DNA of 64,000 bases. Source: Streptomyces flaveus. GTDB lineage: Bacteria > Actinomycetota > Actinomycetes > Streptomycetales > Streptomycetaceae. The notes under the pieces are model-generated. The model was given only the letters and a program-made list of their open reading frames with translations, was not told the DNA's origin and ran no database searches. The DNA lies in NCBI RefSeq assembly GCF_014647675.1, contig NZ_BMPQ01000005.1, positions 179,340-243,339 of the forward strand, read 5' to 3'. The translations under genes and the position numbers were made by a program. Below, one piece after another: positions 49,568-59,662 of the stretch (position 1 is the first letter of the stretch; the number at the start of each line of letters is the position of its first letter).

Positions 49568-51262
49568 ATGGCCGCCGCCGAACTCACCGCGCACCAGCTG
49601 ATCGCCCAGCACCGGCCCACCCTCGATCAGGCGCTGGAAACGATCCGCACGCGCGCGTACTGGTCCCCGCACCCCGAGCACCCCAAGGCGTACGGCGAGA
49701 GCGGCAGCCTGGGCATGGCGGAGGGCAAGGCCGCCTTCGACGCCCTCCTGGGCACCCGCCTCGACCTGGGCCAGCCCGGCACCGACGACTGGGTGGGCGG
49801 CGAAGTCTCCCCGTACGGCATCGAGCTGGGTGTCACGTATCCGCACGCGGACATCGACGTTCTGCTGCCCACCATGCGCGCGGGTCAGCGGGCCTGGCGT
49901 GACGCGGGCGCGGAGATGCGCGCGGTGGTGTGTCTGGAGATCCTCAAGCGGATCAGCGACCGCACGCATGAGTTCGCGCACGCCGTCATGCACACCAGCG
50001 GCCAGGCCTTCATGATGGCGTTCCAGGCGGGCGGCCCTCATGCCCAGGACCGCGGCCTGGAGGCGGTGGCGTACGCGTATGTGGAGCAGGTCCGCACACC
50101 TGACACCGCGGAGTGGACCAAGCCTCAGGGCAAGCGTGAGCCCCTCGCACTGAACAAGCAGTTCACGCCGGTGCCGCGCGGCATCGCCCTGCTGATCGGC
50201 TGCAACACCTTCCCGACGTGGAACGGCTATCCGGGTCTGTTCGCCTCCCTGGCCACGGGCAACGCGGTCCTGGTGAAGCCCCACCCGCGCGCGGTGCTCC
50301 CGCTCGCCCTCACCGTCCAGGTGGCGCGCGAGGTGCTCGCCGAGGCGGGCTTCGACCCGAACCTGGTGGCCCTGACCGCCGAGCGCCCCGGCGAGGGCAT
50401 CGCCAAGACCCTGGCCACCCGCCCCGAGATTCGGATCATCGACTACACGGGCTCGACGGCGTTCGGCGACTGGCTGGAGGCCAACGCCCGGCAGGCGGAG
50501 GTCTACACGGAGAAGGCCGGCGTCAACACGGTGATCGTGGAGTCGACCGACAACTACAAGGGGATGCTGTCGAACCTGGCCTTCTCCTTGTCCCTCTACA
50601 GCGGCCAGATGTGCACGACCCCGCAGAACCTGCTGATCCCCCGCGACGGCATCCGTACGGAGGAGGGCCCCAAGTCGTACGACGAGGTGGTCGCCGATCT
50701 CGCGAAGTCGGTCGGCGGACTCCTCGGGGACGACGCCCGTGCGAACGCCCTGCTCGGCGCGATCGTGAACCCGGACGTGAAGGCCCGCCTGGAGGCCGCG
50801 TCGGGCCTCGGCGAAGTCGCCCTGGCCTCACGGGAGATCCGCAACCCGGAGTTCCCGGACGCGGTCGTCCGTACGCCCGTGATCGTGAAGCTGGACGGCG
50901 CCAAGCCCGATGCCGAGGCGGCCTACATGAGCGAATGCTTCGGGCCGGTCTCGTTCGCGGTCGCGGTCGACTCGGCGGAGGAGGCCGTGGAGCTGCTGCG
51001 GCGGACGATCAGGGACAAGGGCGCGATGACGGTCGGCGCGTACACGACCTCCCAGGAGGTCGAACAGACTGTGCAGGAGGCCTGCCTGGAGGAGTGCGCC
51101 CAGCTCTCGCTGAACCTGACCGGCGGGGTGTACGTCAACCAGACGGCGGCTTTCTCGGACTTCCACGGCTCGGGCGGCAACCCGGCGGCGAACGCGGCGC
51201 TGTGCGACGGGGCGTTCGTGGCGAACCGCTTCCGGGTGGTGGAGGTGCGCCGGCAGGCGTGA
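49568..51262 (+). CDS. paaN: Phenylacetate degradation protein PaaN (aldehyde dehydrogenase family)
   Basis: 564 residues from ATG 49568 (GAGGAG twelve bases upstream). Aldehyde dehydrogenase fold with the NAD-binding region (LLIGCNTFPTWNGYPGLF, TGSTAFGDWLEANA) and the catalytic Cys in YSGQMCTTPQN. It lacks the C-terminal MaoC-type hydratase domain of E. coli PaaZ, so it represents the shorter PaaN type. Its likely role is oxidation of the ring-opened semialdehyde in phenylacetyl-CoA breakdown, which then needs a separate hydratase. It is divergent from the hydroxyacyl-CoA dehydrogenase, and the gap holds the TetR site. Confidence 0.88.
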   Translation: MAAAELTAHQLIAQHRPTLDQALETIRTRAYWSPHPEHPKAYGESGSLGMAEGKAAFDALLGTRLDLGQPGTDDWVGGEVSPYGIELGVTYPHADIDVLLPTMRAGQRAWRDAGAEMRAVVCLEILKRISDRTHEFAHAVMHTSGQAFMMAFQAGGPHAQDRGLEAVAYAYVEQVRTPDTAEWTKPQGKREPLALNKQFTPVPRGIALLIGCNTFPTWNGYPGLFASLATGNAVLVKPHPRAVLPLALTVQVAREVLAEAGFDPNLVALTAERPGEGIAKTLATRPEIRIIDYTGSTAFGDWLEANARQAEVYTEKAGVNTVIVESTDNYKGMLSNLAFSLSLYSGQMCTTPQNLLIPRDGIRTEEGPKSYDEVVADLAKSVGGLLGDDARANALLGAIVNPDVKARLEAASGLGEVALASREIRNPEFPDAVVRTPVIVKLDGAKPDAEAAYMSECFGPVSFAVAVDSAEEAVELLRRTIRDKGAMTVGAYTTSQEVEQTVQEACLEECAQLSLNLTGGVYVNQTAAFSDFHGSGGNPAANAALCDGAFVANRFRVVEVRRQA

Positions 51263-51281
51263 GCCGTCGCCTTCCGGACGG

Positions 51282-52079
51282 TCAGGCCGGGCGGACGTCA
51301 GGGCCGCCCGGCACCGGCCCGCTTCCGGCTCCGCCCCCGGCCGCGCTCCAGTGGAACAGCGTCATGGCCACACTGGTGGCGAGGTTGTAGCTGGAGACCT
51401 GGGGGCGCATCGGCAGGGACACCAAGTGGTCGGCGCAGGCGCGCAGTTCGGGCGACAGTCCACTGCGCTCGGAGCCGAAGGCGAGCAGGGCGTCGTCCGG
51501 GAGCTTGAGGCCACGGATGTCCTCGCCCTCCGGGTCGAGGGCGAACACCGGGCCCGGAGGCAGTTCGTGCACGGCGAGCGGCTCCACGGCCGTAGCGAAG
51601 TGCAGCCCCGCCCCGCCGCGTACGACCGTGGGATGCCAGGGGTCGAGGGTGCCCGTGGTGACCACACCGGTCGCCCCGAAGCCGGCGGCGAGGCGGATCA
51701 CGGCTCCGGCGTTGCCCAGGTTGCGCGGATTGTCGAGGACCACGACGGGGGCGGGACGGGGGACGCGGGCCAGCGTCTCCAGGTTGGCCGCACGGGAGGG
51801 ACGTACCGCCAAAGCGGCCACCGCGGTGGGGTGTGGACGGGGTACGAGGGCTTTGAAGACGTCCTCCGGGACCTCCGCCAGAAGCCCGTCGAGCGTGTCC
51901 CGTACATCCGGGGCCAGTTCCTCGGCCAGCGTCAGGGCGGCCCGCCGGTCGGGGGTGACGGCCACCGGGACCTCGGCGTGGAAGCGTACGGCGTGCTTGA
52001 GGGCGTGGAAGCCGTCGAGCAGTACGGAGGTGCTGGCAAGCCGGTGCCAGGCGCGTACGGGGTCGTGGGGGGCCGTCAT
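51282..52079 (-). CDS. TrmH/SpoU family RNA 2'-O-methyltransferase
   Basis: 265 residues. The knotted SPOUT domain (about 105-250) has motif 1 DNPRNLGNAGAVIRLA, motif 2 LAFGSERSGLS and motif 3 LPMRPQVSSYNLATSVAM. It methylates ribose 2'-O in tRNA or rRNA using S-adenosylmethionine; the target is not evident. ATG 52079 overlaps the HTTM stop. The gene interrupts the paa-related genes and is probably unrelated to them. Confidence 0.88.
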   Translation of the reverse strand: MTAPHDPVRAWHRLASTSVLLDGFHALKHAVRFHAEVPVAVTPDRRAALTLAEELAPDVRDTLDGLLAEVPEDVFKALVPRPHPTAVAALAVRPSRAANLETLARVPRPAPVVVLDNPRNLGNAGAVIRLAAGFGATGVVTTGTLDPWHPTVVRGGAGLHFATAVEPLAVHELPPGPVFALDPEGEDIRGLKLPDDALLAFGSERSGLSPELRACADHLVSLPMRPQVSSYNLATSVAMTLFHWSAAGGGAGSGPVPGGPDVRPA

Positions 52080-53347
52080 GCGGTGAAGCCTACGTGCGGG
52101 TGCTCGGCCTCCTCCGGGGTGCGCTGATCACCCTTGCGGGGCCCCGGGATCGCAGGGCGGCGGCCGCGGGAAAACAGCCGCACGCGCGCGCGTGCCGCCC
52201 GTCCGCCGAGGCGTCGCAGGAAGGACGTCGGCAGGAAGACCGCGTCCGCCGCGATCATGGCGAGCGAGAAGAACGGCAGGCCGAGGACCACGGCGATCAC
52301 GGCGTGCTCGGTGATCATGGCTGCCAACAGGACGTTTTTCACCCGCCGGTTGAACAGCGTGAAGGGGAAGGCGACCTGCACGACGACCGTCCCGTACGTC
52401 ACCAGCATCACCAGCGTGCCGTTCGCGGTCAGCAGGCCGGACAGGGCGGACCAGGGCGAGAAGTAGTCGAGGTGGAGCGGGTAGAAGACGGCGGTGCCGT
52501 CCTGCCAGCGCGAGCCCTGGATCTTGTACCAACCGGCGGTCGCATAGATCAGGCACGCCTCGGCCATGATCACGAACAGGGCGGTGTTGTGGACGAGATT
52601 GGCGACGACGTCCAGGAAGATCCGCGGCTCGGCGGTCCGCGCACGGCGTGAGACGACCCACCACAGGCCCTGCACCGCCCACAGCCCCCAGAAGACCGTC
52701 AGCCAGCCGCCCAGGAAGCCGCCGTCGATCTTCCCCGCGAGCGTGGCCGCGGCCAGCAGGAATCCGAGCACGCCCCACAGGGCGGGACCCACCCTGTCCG
52801 GGCCGCAGCGTTCGCCACGCGCGCGTGCCTCACGCGCGCGGCGTTCCCGCCGCTCGTCCAGGGACCACACCTGGCCGCAGCGCGTGAACACCAGGTAGAT
52901 CGCCATCAGGTGGATGACGTTGTCGCCGCCGTCGCCCATGAAGACGCTGCGGTTCTGCAGCGAGAGCACGCCGATCATGAAGAGTACGGACATGGCGCGG
53001 GTGCGCCAGCCCAGCATGAACAGGGCGCTCGACAGCACGGCCAGTGCGTAGACGATCTCGAACCAGGTCTGGCTGTCGGACCACATCAGGGCCGTGAAGG
53101 CGTGGTTGTCCGCGATGAGCTGCTGGGCGAGGTCCCAGCTCCAGGGGCCGTCGGGCCCGTACATGTCCCGGCGGTGCGGGAACTCCCGCACCAGGAACAG
53201 CAGCCAGGTGGCGGCGAAGCCGATGCGTATCACGGCGGTCTGGTACGGGCCGAGCGCCGAGCCTGTGACCCAGGCGATGCCGCGCGCGAGTTTCCGGTCG
53301 AGACGGGGTTTGTTCTCGAGGGTGCCGATGCGGTCGTCGCTACTCAC
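52076..53347 (-). CDS. HTTM domain membrane protein
   Basis: 423 residues from GTG 53347, which overlaps the DUF5819 stop (GTGA); the open frame continues upstream without coding character. Seven or eight hydrophobic segments in the horizontally transferred transmembrane domain, related to the membrane part of vitamin K-dependent gamma-carboxylase. Motifs LVREFPHRRDMYGPDGPW and FMGDGGDNVIHLMAIYLVF are typical. The function of stand-alone bacterial HTTM proteins is unknown. They often pair with a DUF5819 protein, as here, and the two probably form one membrane system. Confidence 0.85.
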   Translation of the reverse strand: MSSDDRIGTLENKPRLDRKLARGIAWVTGSALGPYQTAVIRIGFAATWLLFLVREFPHRRDMYGPDGPWSWDLAQQLIADNHAFTALMWSDSQTWFEIVYALAVLSSALFMLGWRTRAMSVLFMIGVLSLQNRSVFMGDGGDNVIHLMAIYLVFTRCGQVWSLDERRERRAREARARGERCGPDRVGPALWGVLGFLLAAATLAGKIDGGFLGGWLTVFWGLWAVQGLWWVVSRRARTAEPRIFLDVVANLVHNTALFVIMAEACLIYATAGWYKIQGSRWQDGTAVFYPLHLDYFSPWSALSGLLTANGTLVMLVTYGTVVVQVAFPFTLFNRRVKNVLLAAMITEHAVIAVVLGLPFFSLAMIAADAVFLPTSFLRRLGGRAARARVRLFSRGRRPAIPGPRKGDQRTPEEAEHPHVGFTA

Positions 53348-54177
53348 TGGGTCCCCGCCTCTGTGCCGATGTCGCGCGTGCCCGCCGCCCGGTCGGTCTC
53401 GGTCACCGGCCACCAGGGCAGTTCTCGGAAGACAGGCTTGTCGGACACCTGCTCCGTGCTCCACTCCGGAGGCGGCACATTGGTCGTACGGGAGCGGATC
53501 TGGACCTGCTGGACGACCGCGCCCCTGCCGCCCGCCTGCTCACGGTCCAGACGCAGCACCACGAGGCGGCGCAGATAGCGCTCGGCGAGGGCGCCGCGCA
53601 GTCCGTCGGGACGGTTCTCGTCGTCGTGCGTGGCCACATAGAAGTCCCAGGCGCGGCGCAGTGCGTTCTGCTGGGTGTGGCTGGGCAGCAGATTGCCGTC
53701 GATGGCCGCACCGTCCAGCGCGGAGAGGTCGTACCAGCGGGTCGTCCGGATGCCGCCGTCCGCGGCGCGCACTTCGGCGCGGACCTGGACCGCGATGTTC
53801 TGCTGGAGCGGGTTGGGGGCGAAGAGCTTCCAGTTCTGCTCGAACTCGGGATAGACCCACTCGTCGATCGCCTGTCCGTGCTGCTTGGTGACCGTGTTCG
53901 AGGGCGCGACGTGCAGAAACATCGTGCCGAGGTGCACACAGGCGGCGACCGTGACGACGGCGAGGGCCAGGGCGACGGCGATCTGGTAGCGAATGGAGAG
54001 GACGGCTGTGCCGGTGGGGGGAGGGGGCGCGGGGTCGTTCGGTGGGAGAGCCGGGTGGTTCGGTGGAGGCTCGGCGGGAGCTGCGCGGTCGTTCGGCGGG
54101 TGGGAGTCGGCAGCGGCGGGCTCGGGCTCGTCCGGCGGCTCGTGCCGGGGGTTCGAGCCCTGGTCGTACGCGTCCAT
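53344..54177 (-). CDS. DUF5819 family membrane-anchored protein
   Basis: 277 residues from ATG 54177. A Pro/Glu/Ala-rich cytosolic N-terminus (about 1-60) is followed by one membrane helix (about 62-90) and an extracytoplasmic domain with FEQNWKLFAPNPLQQNIAVQVRAEV, a conserved signature of the family. Partner of the downstream HTTM protein by a 4-base overlap. No enzymatic motif is visible. Confidence 0.82.
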   Translation of the reverse strand: MDAYDQGSNPRHEPPDEPEPAAADSHPPNDRAAPAEPPPNHPALPPNDPAPPPPTGTAVLSIRYQIAVALALAVVTVAACVHLGTMFLHVAPSNTVTKQHGQAIDEWVYPEFEQNWKLFAPNPLQQNIAVQVRAEVRAADGGIRTTRWYDLSALDGAAIDGNLLPSHTQQNALRRAWDFYVATHDDENRPDGLRGALAERYLRRLVVLRLDREQAGGRGAVVQQVQIRSRTTNVPPPEWSTEQVSDKPVFRELPWWPVTETDRAAGTRDIGTEAGTQ

Positions 54178-54402
54178 TCCGCCCCGTTTCCCAATGTCCG
54201 CCAGATGCCTGTCGCCGGTCGGCGAGGTGCCGTACCGCCCGCGGGGTGCCGCGCCGCGACGTTCGCACCGGCACGGTACTTAAGGCCGCCCGCCCGGCAC
54301 AGCCCCAGCGAACACAGCGGCCACGACCGTGACGTTGTCCACAGCGGGTTATCCACAGCGGTTGACACCTTAGGGCCCTCGTCCCACCATTGAATCGGAC
54401 GA

Positions 54403-54416
54403 ACCGAACGATCGGT
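54403..54416. promoter_or_regulatory. TetR-type operator, site 3 (before paaA)
   Basis: ACCGA-ACGA-TCGGT, 31 bases before the paaA ATG. On the opposite strand the spacer reads TCGT, identical to site 2, so the 14-mer is the exact reverse complement of the one at 49423-49436. Confidence 0.65.
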
Positions 54417-54447
54417 CGGTAGCTTGATCGAGGTCGAGGGGGACCAT

Positions 54448-55454
<1,007 letters not shown>

Positions 55455-55458
<4 letters not shown>

Positions 55459-55742
55459 CCACCAACGACTGGCCCCTGTGGGAGGTCTTCGTGCGCTCGC
55501 GCCGCGGACTCTCGCACACCCACGCCGGCAGCCTGCACGCGCCGGACGCCGAACTGGCGCTGCGCAACGCCCGCGATCTGTACACCCGGCGCGGCGAAGG
55601 CGTCTCCATCTGGGTGGTCCCGTCCACCGCGATCACGGCCTCCTCACCGGACGAGAAGGACCCCTTCTTCGAACCGGCCGCCGACAAGCCGTACCGCCAC
55701 CCGACGTTCTACGACATCCCGGAAGGAGTGAAGCACCTGTGA
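55455..55742 (+). CDS. paaB: Phenylacetyl-CoA epoxidase subunit B
   Basis: 95 residues, normal length. Signature [24 protein letters not shown] small structural subunit thought to bridge PaaA-PaaC heterodimers. ATG 55455 overlaps the paaA stop (ATGA). Confidence 0.96.
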
Positions 55743-56458
55743 CGGTCACCGCCGGTTCCGCAGCCGCCCTCGCCCTCGGCGACGACGCCCTGGTGCTCTC
55801 GCACCGACTGGGGGAGTGGGCGGGCAAGGCGCCCGTCCTCGAAGAGGAAGTGGCCCTCGCCAACATCGCCCTCGACCTGCTGGGCCAGGCGCGGGTCCTC
55901 CTGTCGATGGCTGGCGACGAGGACGAGCTGGCGTACCTCCGCGAGGAGCGCGCCTTCCGCAACCTCCAGCTGGTCGAGCAGCCGAACGGCGACTTCGCCC
56001 ACACGATCGCCCGCCAGCTGTACTTCTCCACGTACCAGCGACTGCTGTACGCGGAACTGGCCGCCGGAGACGGCGAGTTCGCCCCGCTCGCGGCCAAGGC
56101 CGTCAAGGAGGTCACCTACCACCAGGACCACGCCGAGCAGTGGACGCTGCGACTGGGCGACGGCACGGCCGAGAGCCATCAGCGGATGCGGCGGGCGTGC
56201 GAGGCGCTGTGGCGGTACACCGGTGAGATGTTCCAGCCGGTCGAGGGTGTGGACGTCAACTGGAGTGATCTGGAGACCAGTTGGCTGGAGTCCGTCTCCG
56301 CCGTCCTGCGCCGGGCAACCCTCGACGTTCCGGAGGGACCGCGGTCCGGGGCGTGGACCGCGGGCGCCGGACGCCAGGGGCTGCATACGGAACCCTTCGG
56401 GCGGATGCTCGCCGAGATGCAGCATCTGCACCGCAGCCACCCGGGGGCGTCATGGTGA
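55739..56458 (+). CDS. paaC: Phenylacetyl-CoA epoxidase subunit C
   Basis: 239 residues from GTG 55739, which overlaps the paaB stop (GTGA). Ferritin-like helices with ALGDDALVLSHRLGEWAGKAP and EVTYHQDHAEQW. The subunit is the structural, non-catalytic partner of PaaA in the alpha2-beta2 core. Confidence 0.95.
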   Translation: MTVTAGSAAALALGDDALVLSHRLGEWAGKAPVLEEEVALANIALDLLGQARVLLSMAGDEDELAYLREERAFRNLQLVEQPNGDFAHTIARQLYFSTYQRLLYAELAAGDGEFAPLAAKAVKEVTYHQDHAEQWTLRLGDGTAESHQRMRRACEALWRYTGEMFQPVEGVDVNWSDLETSWLESVSAVLRRATLDVPEGPRSGAWTAGAGRQGLHTEPFGRMLAEMQHLHRSHPGASW

Positions 56459-57066
56459 CCAGGACGACGCCCATCGAAGAGGAGGCGACTCTCCTCGGGG
56501 AGGAGACGACCGTCCTCGAAGAGGAGCTGCGCAGGCTCGCCGGTTCCGTGCCCGATCCCGAGCTGCCGGTCCTCAGCCTGGAGGAGCTGGGCGTGCTCCG
56601 CGCGGTCCATGTCCGTGGGGGCGGTGCGGTCGAGGTCGAGCTGACGCCCACGTACACCGGCTGCCCGGCCGTCGAGGCCATGTCGGCGGACATCGCGAGG
56701 GTGCTGCACGAGCACGGGGTGCCGCAGGTGACCGTCCAGACCGTCCTCTCCCCTGCCTGGACGACGGACGACATCTCGGACGAAGGACGCCGCAAGCTAC
56801 GGGAATTCGGGATAGCACCGCCACGTACGCAGCGGGCGACGGGGCCGGTTCCGATATCGCTCGGCCCGACGCGGACAGCCGCCCGCGCTCCGGACAGGAT
56901 GGCCGACGCCCCACCGGATGCGAGCCTGGAGGCGGACCCCGTGCGCTGTCCGCACTGCGGCTCCGCCGACACCGAGCTGCTCAGCCGCTTCTCGTCCACC
57001 GCGTGCAAGGCACTGCGGCGCTGTCTGTCCTGCCGTGAACCGTTCGACCACTTCAAGGAGTTGTGA
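56452..57066 (+). CDS. paaD: Phenylacetate assembly protein PaaD (DUF59 plus zinc ribbon)
   Basis: 204 residues from ATG 56452, overlapping the paaC stop by seven bases; GTG 56455 would shorten it by one residue. An N-terminal MIP18/DUF59 domain (about 20-110) with VPDPELPVLSLEELGV and PTYTGCPAVEAM. A C-terminal CPHCGS then CLSCREPF pair (about 165-200) forms a zinc ribbon or cluster site. PaaD is needed for assembly or iron-sulfur maturation of the epoxidase system. Confidence 0.93.
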   Translation: MVTRTTPIEEEATLLGEETTVLEEELRRLAGSVPDPELPVLSLEELGVLRAVHVRGGGAVEVELTPTYTGCPAVEAMSADIARVLHEHGVPQVTVQTVLSPAWTTDDISDEGRRKLREFGIAPPRTQRATGPVPISLGPTRTAARAPDRMADAPPDASLEADPVRCPHCGSADTELLSRFSSTACKALRRCLSCREPFDHFKEL

Positions 57067-58127
57067 TGGCCCGGTTCCACACGCTCCCGGTGGCCGCGGT
57101 CGACCGGCTCACCGACGACTCCGTCGCCCTGGCCTTCGCGGTGCCGCCGGAACTGCGCGAGGAGTACCGGTACGCACCTGGCCAGCACCTGGCGCTGCGG
57201 CACACGGTCGACGGCACGGAGATACGGCGTACGTACTCGATCTGCTCGCCGGCGCCCGCGGACGGCGACGGCCCCCGGACGCTGAGGGTCGGGGTGCGGC
57301 TGGTGGAGGGCGGGGCCTTCTCGACGTACGCGCTCAAGGAGATCGGCGTGGGCGACGAGGTGGAGGTGATGACACCGGCCGGACGCTTCACGCTCGAACC
57401 GGCACCCGGGCTGTATGCGGCGGTGGTCGGCGGCAGTGGCATCACACCCGTGCTGTCAATCGTCACGACGCTGCTGGTTCGGGAGCCCGAGGCGCGGTTC
57501 TGCCTCATACGCAGCGACCGTACGCCCGCCTCGACGATGTTCCTCGAAGAGGTCGCCGATCTGAAGGACCGCTTTCCGGAGCGGTTCCAGCTGGTGACGG
57601 TGCTCTCCCGGGAGGAGCAGCAGGCCGGCCTGCCCTCCGGGCGGCTCGACCGGGAGCGGCTCACGGAGCTGCTGCCGGCGCTCCTGCCCCTCGACGCGGT
57701 GGCGGGCTGGTTTCTGTGCGGGCCGTTCGGGCTTGTGCAGGGGGCGGAGCGGGCGTTGCGCGATCTCGGGGTGGCGCGGAGCCGTATCCACGAGGAGATC
57801 TTCCATGTCGACGACGGGGCCGCACCGGCTGCCACCGTGCCGGCTCCCGCGCACAGCACGGTCACCGCGCGGCTCGACGGGCGCGCGGGCACCTGGCCCG
57901 TGCGGGACGGCGAGCCGCTCCTGGAGACGGTGCTGCGCAACCGCCCCGACGCGCCGTACGCCTGTCGCGGCGGGGTGTGCGGGACCTGCCGGGCGTTCCT
58001 GGTCTCCGGCGAGGTGCGGATGGACCGCAACTTCGCGCTGGAACCGGAGGAGACGGAAGCGGGATATGTGCTGGCGTGCCAGTCCCATCCGGCCACGGAG
58101 AGGGTGGAGTTGGACTTCGACCGGTGA
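57066..58127 (+). CDS. paaE: Phenylacetyl-CoA epoxidase reductase subunit E
   Basis: 353 residues from ATG 57066, which overlaps the paaD stop (TGATG) and has AAGGAG five bases upstream; GTG 57063 is an alternative one codon earlier. FAD-binding ferredoxin reductase domain (RRTYSICSPAP), NAD(P) domain (AAVVGGSGITPVLSIV) and a C-terminal plant-type [2Fe-2S] ferredoxin with the CRGGVCGTC cluster motif and a later Cys (LACQSHP). It delivers electrons from NADPH to PaaA. Confidence 0.95.
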   Translation: MARFHTLPVAAVDRLTDDSVALAFAVPPELREEYRYAPGQHLALRHTVDGTEIRRTYSICSPAPADGDGPRTLRVGVRLVEGGAFSTYALKEIGVGDEVEVMTPAGRFTLEPAPGLYAAVVGGSGITPVLSIVTTLLVREPEARFCLIRSDRTPASTMFLEEVADLKDRFPERFQLVTVLSREEQQAGLPSGRLDRERLTELLPALLPLDAVAGWFLCGPFGLVQGAERALRDLGVARSRIHEEIFHVDDGAAPAATVPAPAHSTVTARLDGRAGTWPVRDGEPLLETVLRNRPDAPYACRGGVCGTCRAFLVSGEVRMDRNFALEPEETEAGYVLACQSHPATERVELDFDR

Positions 58128-58205
58128 GCTTCGTCCCAGTTGGCTCCGGCGGTGGTGAGCTGCGCTCGCCGGTGGCTCCGTTGTTGTCGCACCGTTCCCT
58201 TTTCG

Positions 58206-58219
58206 TAGAACCTGTTCTA
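58206..58219. promoter_or_regulatory. KstR-type operator
   Basis: TAGAAC-CT-GTTCTA fits the TnnAACnnGTTnnA consensus of the TetR repressor KstR. It lies 75 bases upstream of the acyl-CoA dehydrogenase GTG. No kstR gene is in the window. Confidence 0.6.
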
Positions 58220-58293
58220 CCTTGACGCTCCGTCAGATCCATCGTCGGTCCATCAGCTCCGTCCGATGGATCAGGTACGCGGGAGGACAGGCC

Positions 58294-59430
58294 GTGGACT
58301 TCAGCTTCAGCGAGGAACAGCAGGCGGCCGTGGAGGCGGCGAAGGCGGTGTTCGCCGGGGTCACACCGGACGGGGTGCCCTCACCCGCGCTCACTGCGGG
58401 CGCCGTCGCGGACGACTTCGACCGGGCGCTGTGGGCCAAGCTCGCCGACGCCGACCTGCTGAGCCTGCTGCTCGACGCGCGCTACGGCGGGGCGGGCCTG
58501 GACGCCATCGCGCTGTGCCTGGTGCTGCGCGAGTCGGCGAAGGTGCTCGCGCGGGTGCCGCTGCTGGAGAGCAGTGCGGCGGCGCTGGCCGTGCAGACGT
58601 ACGGCGGTGAGGAGTTGAAGGCGGAGCTGCTGGCGCGGGCCGGGCGGGGCGAGGTGGTGCTGACCGTCGCCGCGAACGGCCGCACCGGACACGACGGTGC
58701 CGAACTGGCCGTCACCGCACGCCGGGAAGGCGACGCGTGGGTGCTGGACGGGGTGCAGACAGCGGTGCCCTGGGCGTACAACGCGGACTTCGTCGTGGTG
58801 CCCGCGCTGAGCACCGGTTCGGGCCGCGCCGTGCTCGCCCTCGTACCTCGCGGCCACGAAGGCGCCGTACCCGCCGAGCAGGTCTCCACGACAGGTGAGC
58901 GGCTCGGCGAACTCCGGCTGGACTCCGTACGCCTCGCCGCCCGTGACGTCATCGACGCCGACGGCGCTTGGGAATCGCTGCGGGATCTGCTCGCCACCGG
59001 AACGTGTGCGCTGGCGCTCGGCCTCGGCGAGGGCGTCCTGGGGATGACGAGTGAATACACCAGCAAGCGGGAGCAGTTCGGGTTCCCGGTCGCCACGTTC
59101 CAGGCGGTGGCCGTGCAGGCCGCCGACCGCTATATCGACCTGCGCGCCATGGAGGCGACCCTCTGGCAGGCCGCGTGGCGGATCAGCTCGCGGGCGGGCG
59201 GGGCGCTGCCCGCGTCCGGCGACATCGCCATGGCCAAGATCTGGGCCTCCGAGGGCGTACGACGCGTCGTGCAGACCGCGCAACATCTGCACGGAGGCTT
59301 CGGCGCCGACACCGACTACCCACTGCACCGCTACCACGCCTGGGCCAAGCACCTGGAACTCTCCCTCGGCCCGGCAGCAGCCCATGAGGAGACGCTGGGT
59401 GATCTGCTGGCGGCGCATGCGCTGGGGTGA
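58294..59430 (+). CDS. Acyl-CoA dehydrogenase (steroid-type FadE-like)
   Basis: 378 residues from GTG 58294 with GGGAGG seven bases upstream. The acyl-CoA dehydrogenase fold is visible (DFSFSEEQQAAVEAAKAVF, EYTSKREQFGFPVATFQAVA, QTAQHLHGGFGADTDYPLHRY). Spacing and residues resemble the alpha2-beta2 FadE pairs of steroid side-chain breakdown. The usual FAD-binding TEPxxGSD-type segment is replaced by AANGRTGHDGAE, so it may be the non-FAD or partner subunit. A KstR-type operator lies upstream, but no partner FadE gene is adjacent. Confidence 0.8.
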   Translation: MDFSFSEEQQAAVEAAKAVFAGVTPDGVPSPALTAGAVADDFDRALWAKLADADLLSLLLDARYGGAGLDAIALCLVLRESAKVLARVPLLESSAAALAVQTYGGEELKAELLARAGRGEVVLTVAANGRTGHDGAELAVTARREGDAWVLDGVQTAVPWAYNADFVVVPALSTGSGRAVLALVPRGHEGAVPAEQVSTTGERLGELRLDSVRLAARDVIDADGAWESLRDLLATGTCALALGLGEGVLGMTSEYTSKREQFGFPVATFQAVAVQAADRYIDLRAMEATLWQAAWRISSRAGGALPASGDIAMAKIWASEGVRRVVQTAQHLHGGFGADTDYPLHRYHAWAKHLELSLGPAAAHEETLGDLLAAHALG

Positions 59431-59540
59431 GCGGCGAAGGGCGGCGCGTGGTCGCTGGAACCGCTGAGGGCCGGGCACCTCGCGGGACGCCGTGCGTGAC
59501 GCGTCGCTGAGCGGACTTGCTGAAGTCCGCTGCGCCACCG

Positions 59541-59635
59541 CCCTAAGGAGGCCGCAGGCCTTCCTTTCAGGGGCGCGGGGCTGTGGACATATGCGGCTCC
59601 GCCGCGGGGCGCGACCAGCCACAACGCACCCGCAG
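59541..59635 (+). repeat. Dispersed Streptomyces intergenic repeat, copy D
   Basis: Shares AGGAGGCCGCAGGCCTTCCT, GGGGCGCGGGG and GCGACCAGCCACAACG with copy A. A 30-base segment (CTGTGGACATATGCGG...) replaces the usual AACT between the two halves. It lies downstream of the acyl-CoA dehydrogenase and before the convergent rhodanese gene, where it can serve as a terminator. Confidence 0.75.
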
Positions 59636-59662
59636 CTTCAAACCGCCTCACCCAGCGGAGCG

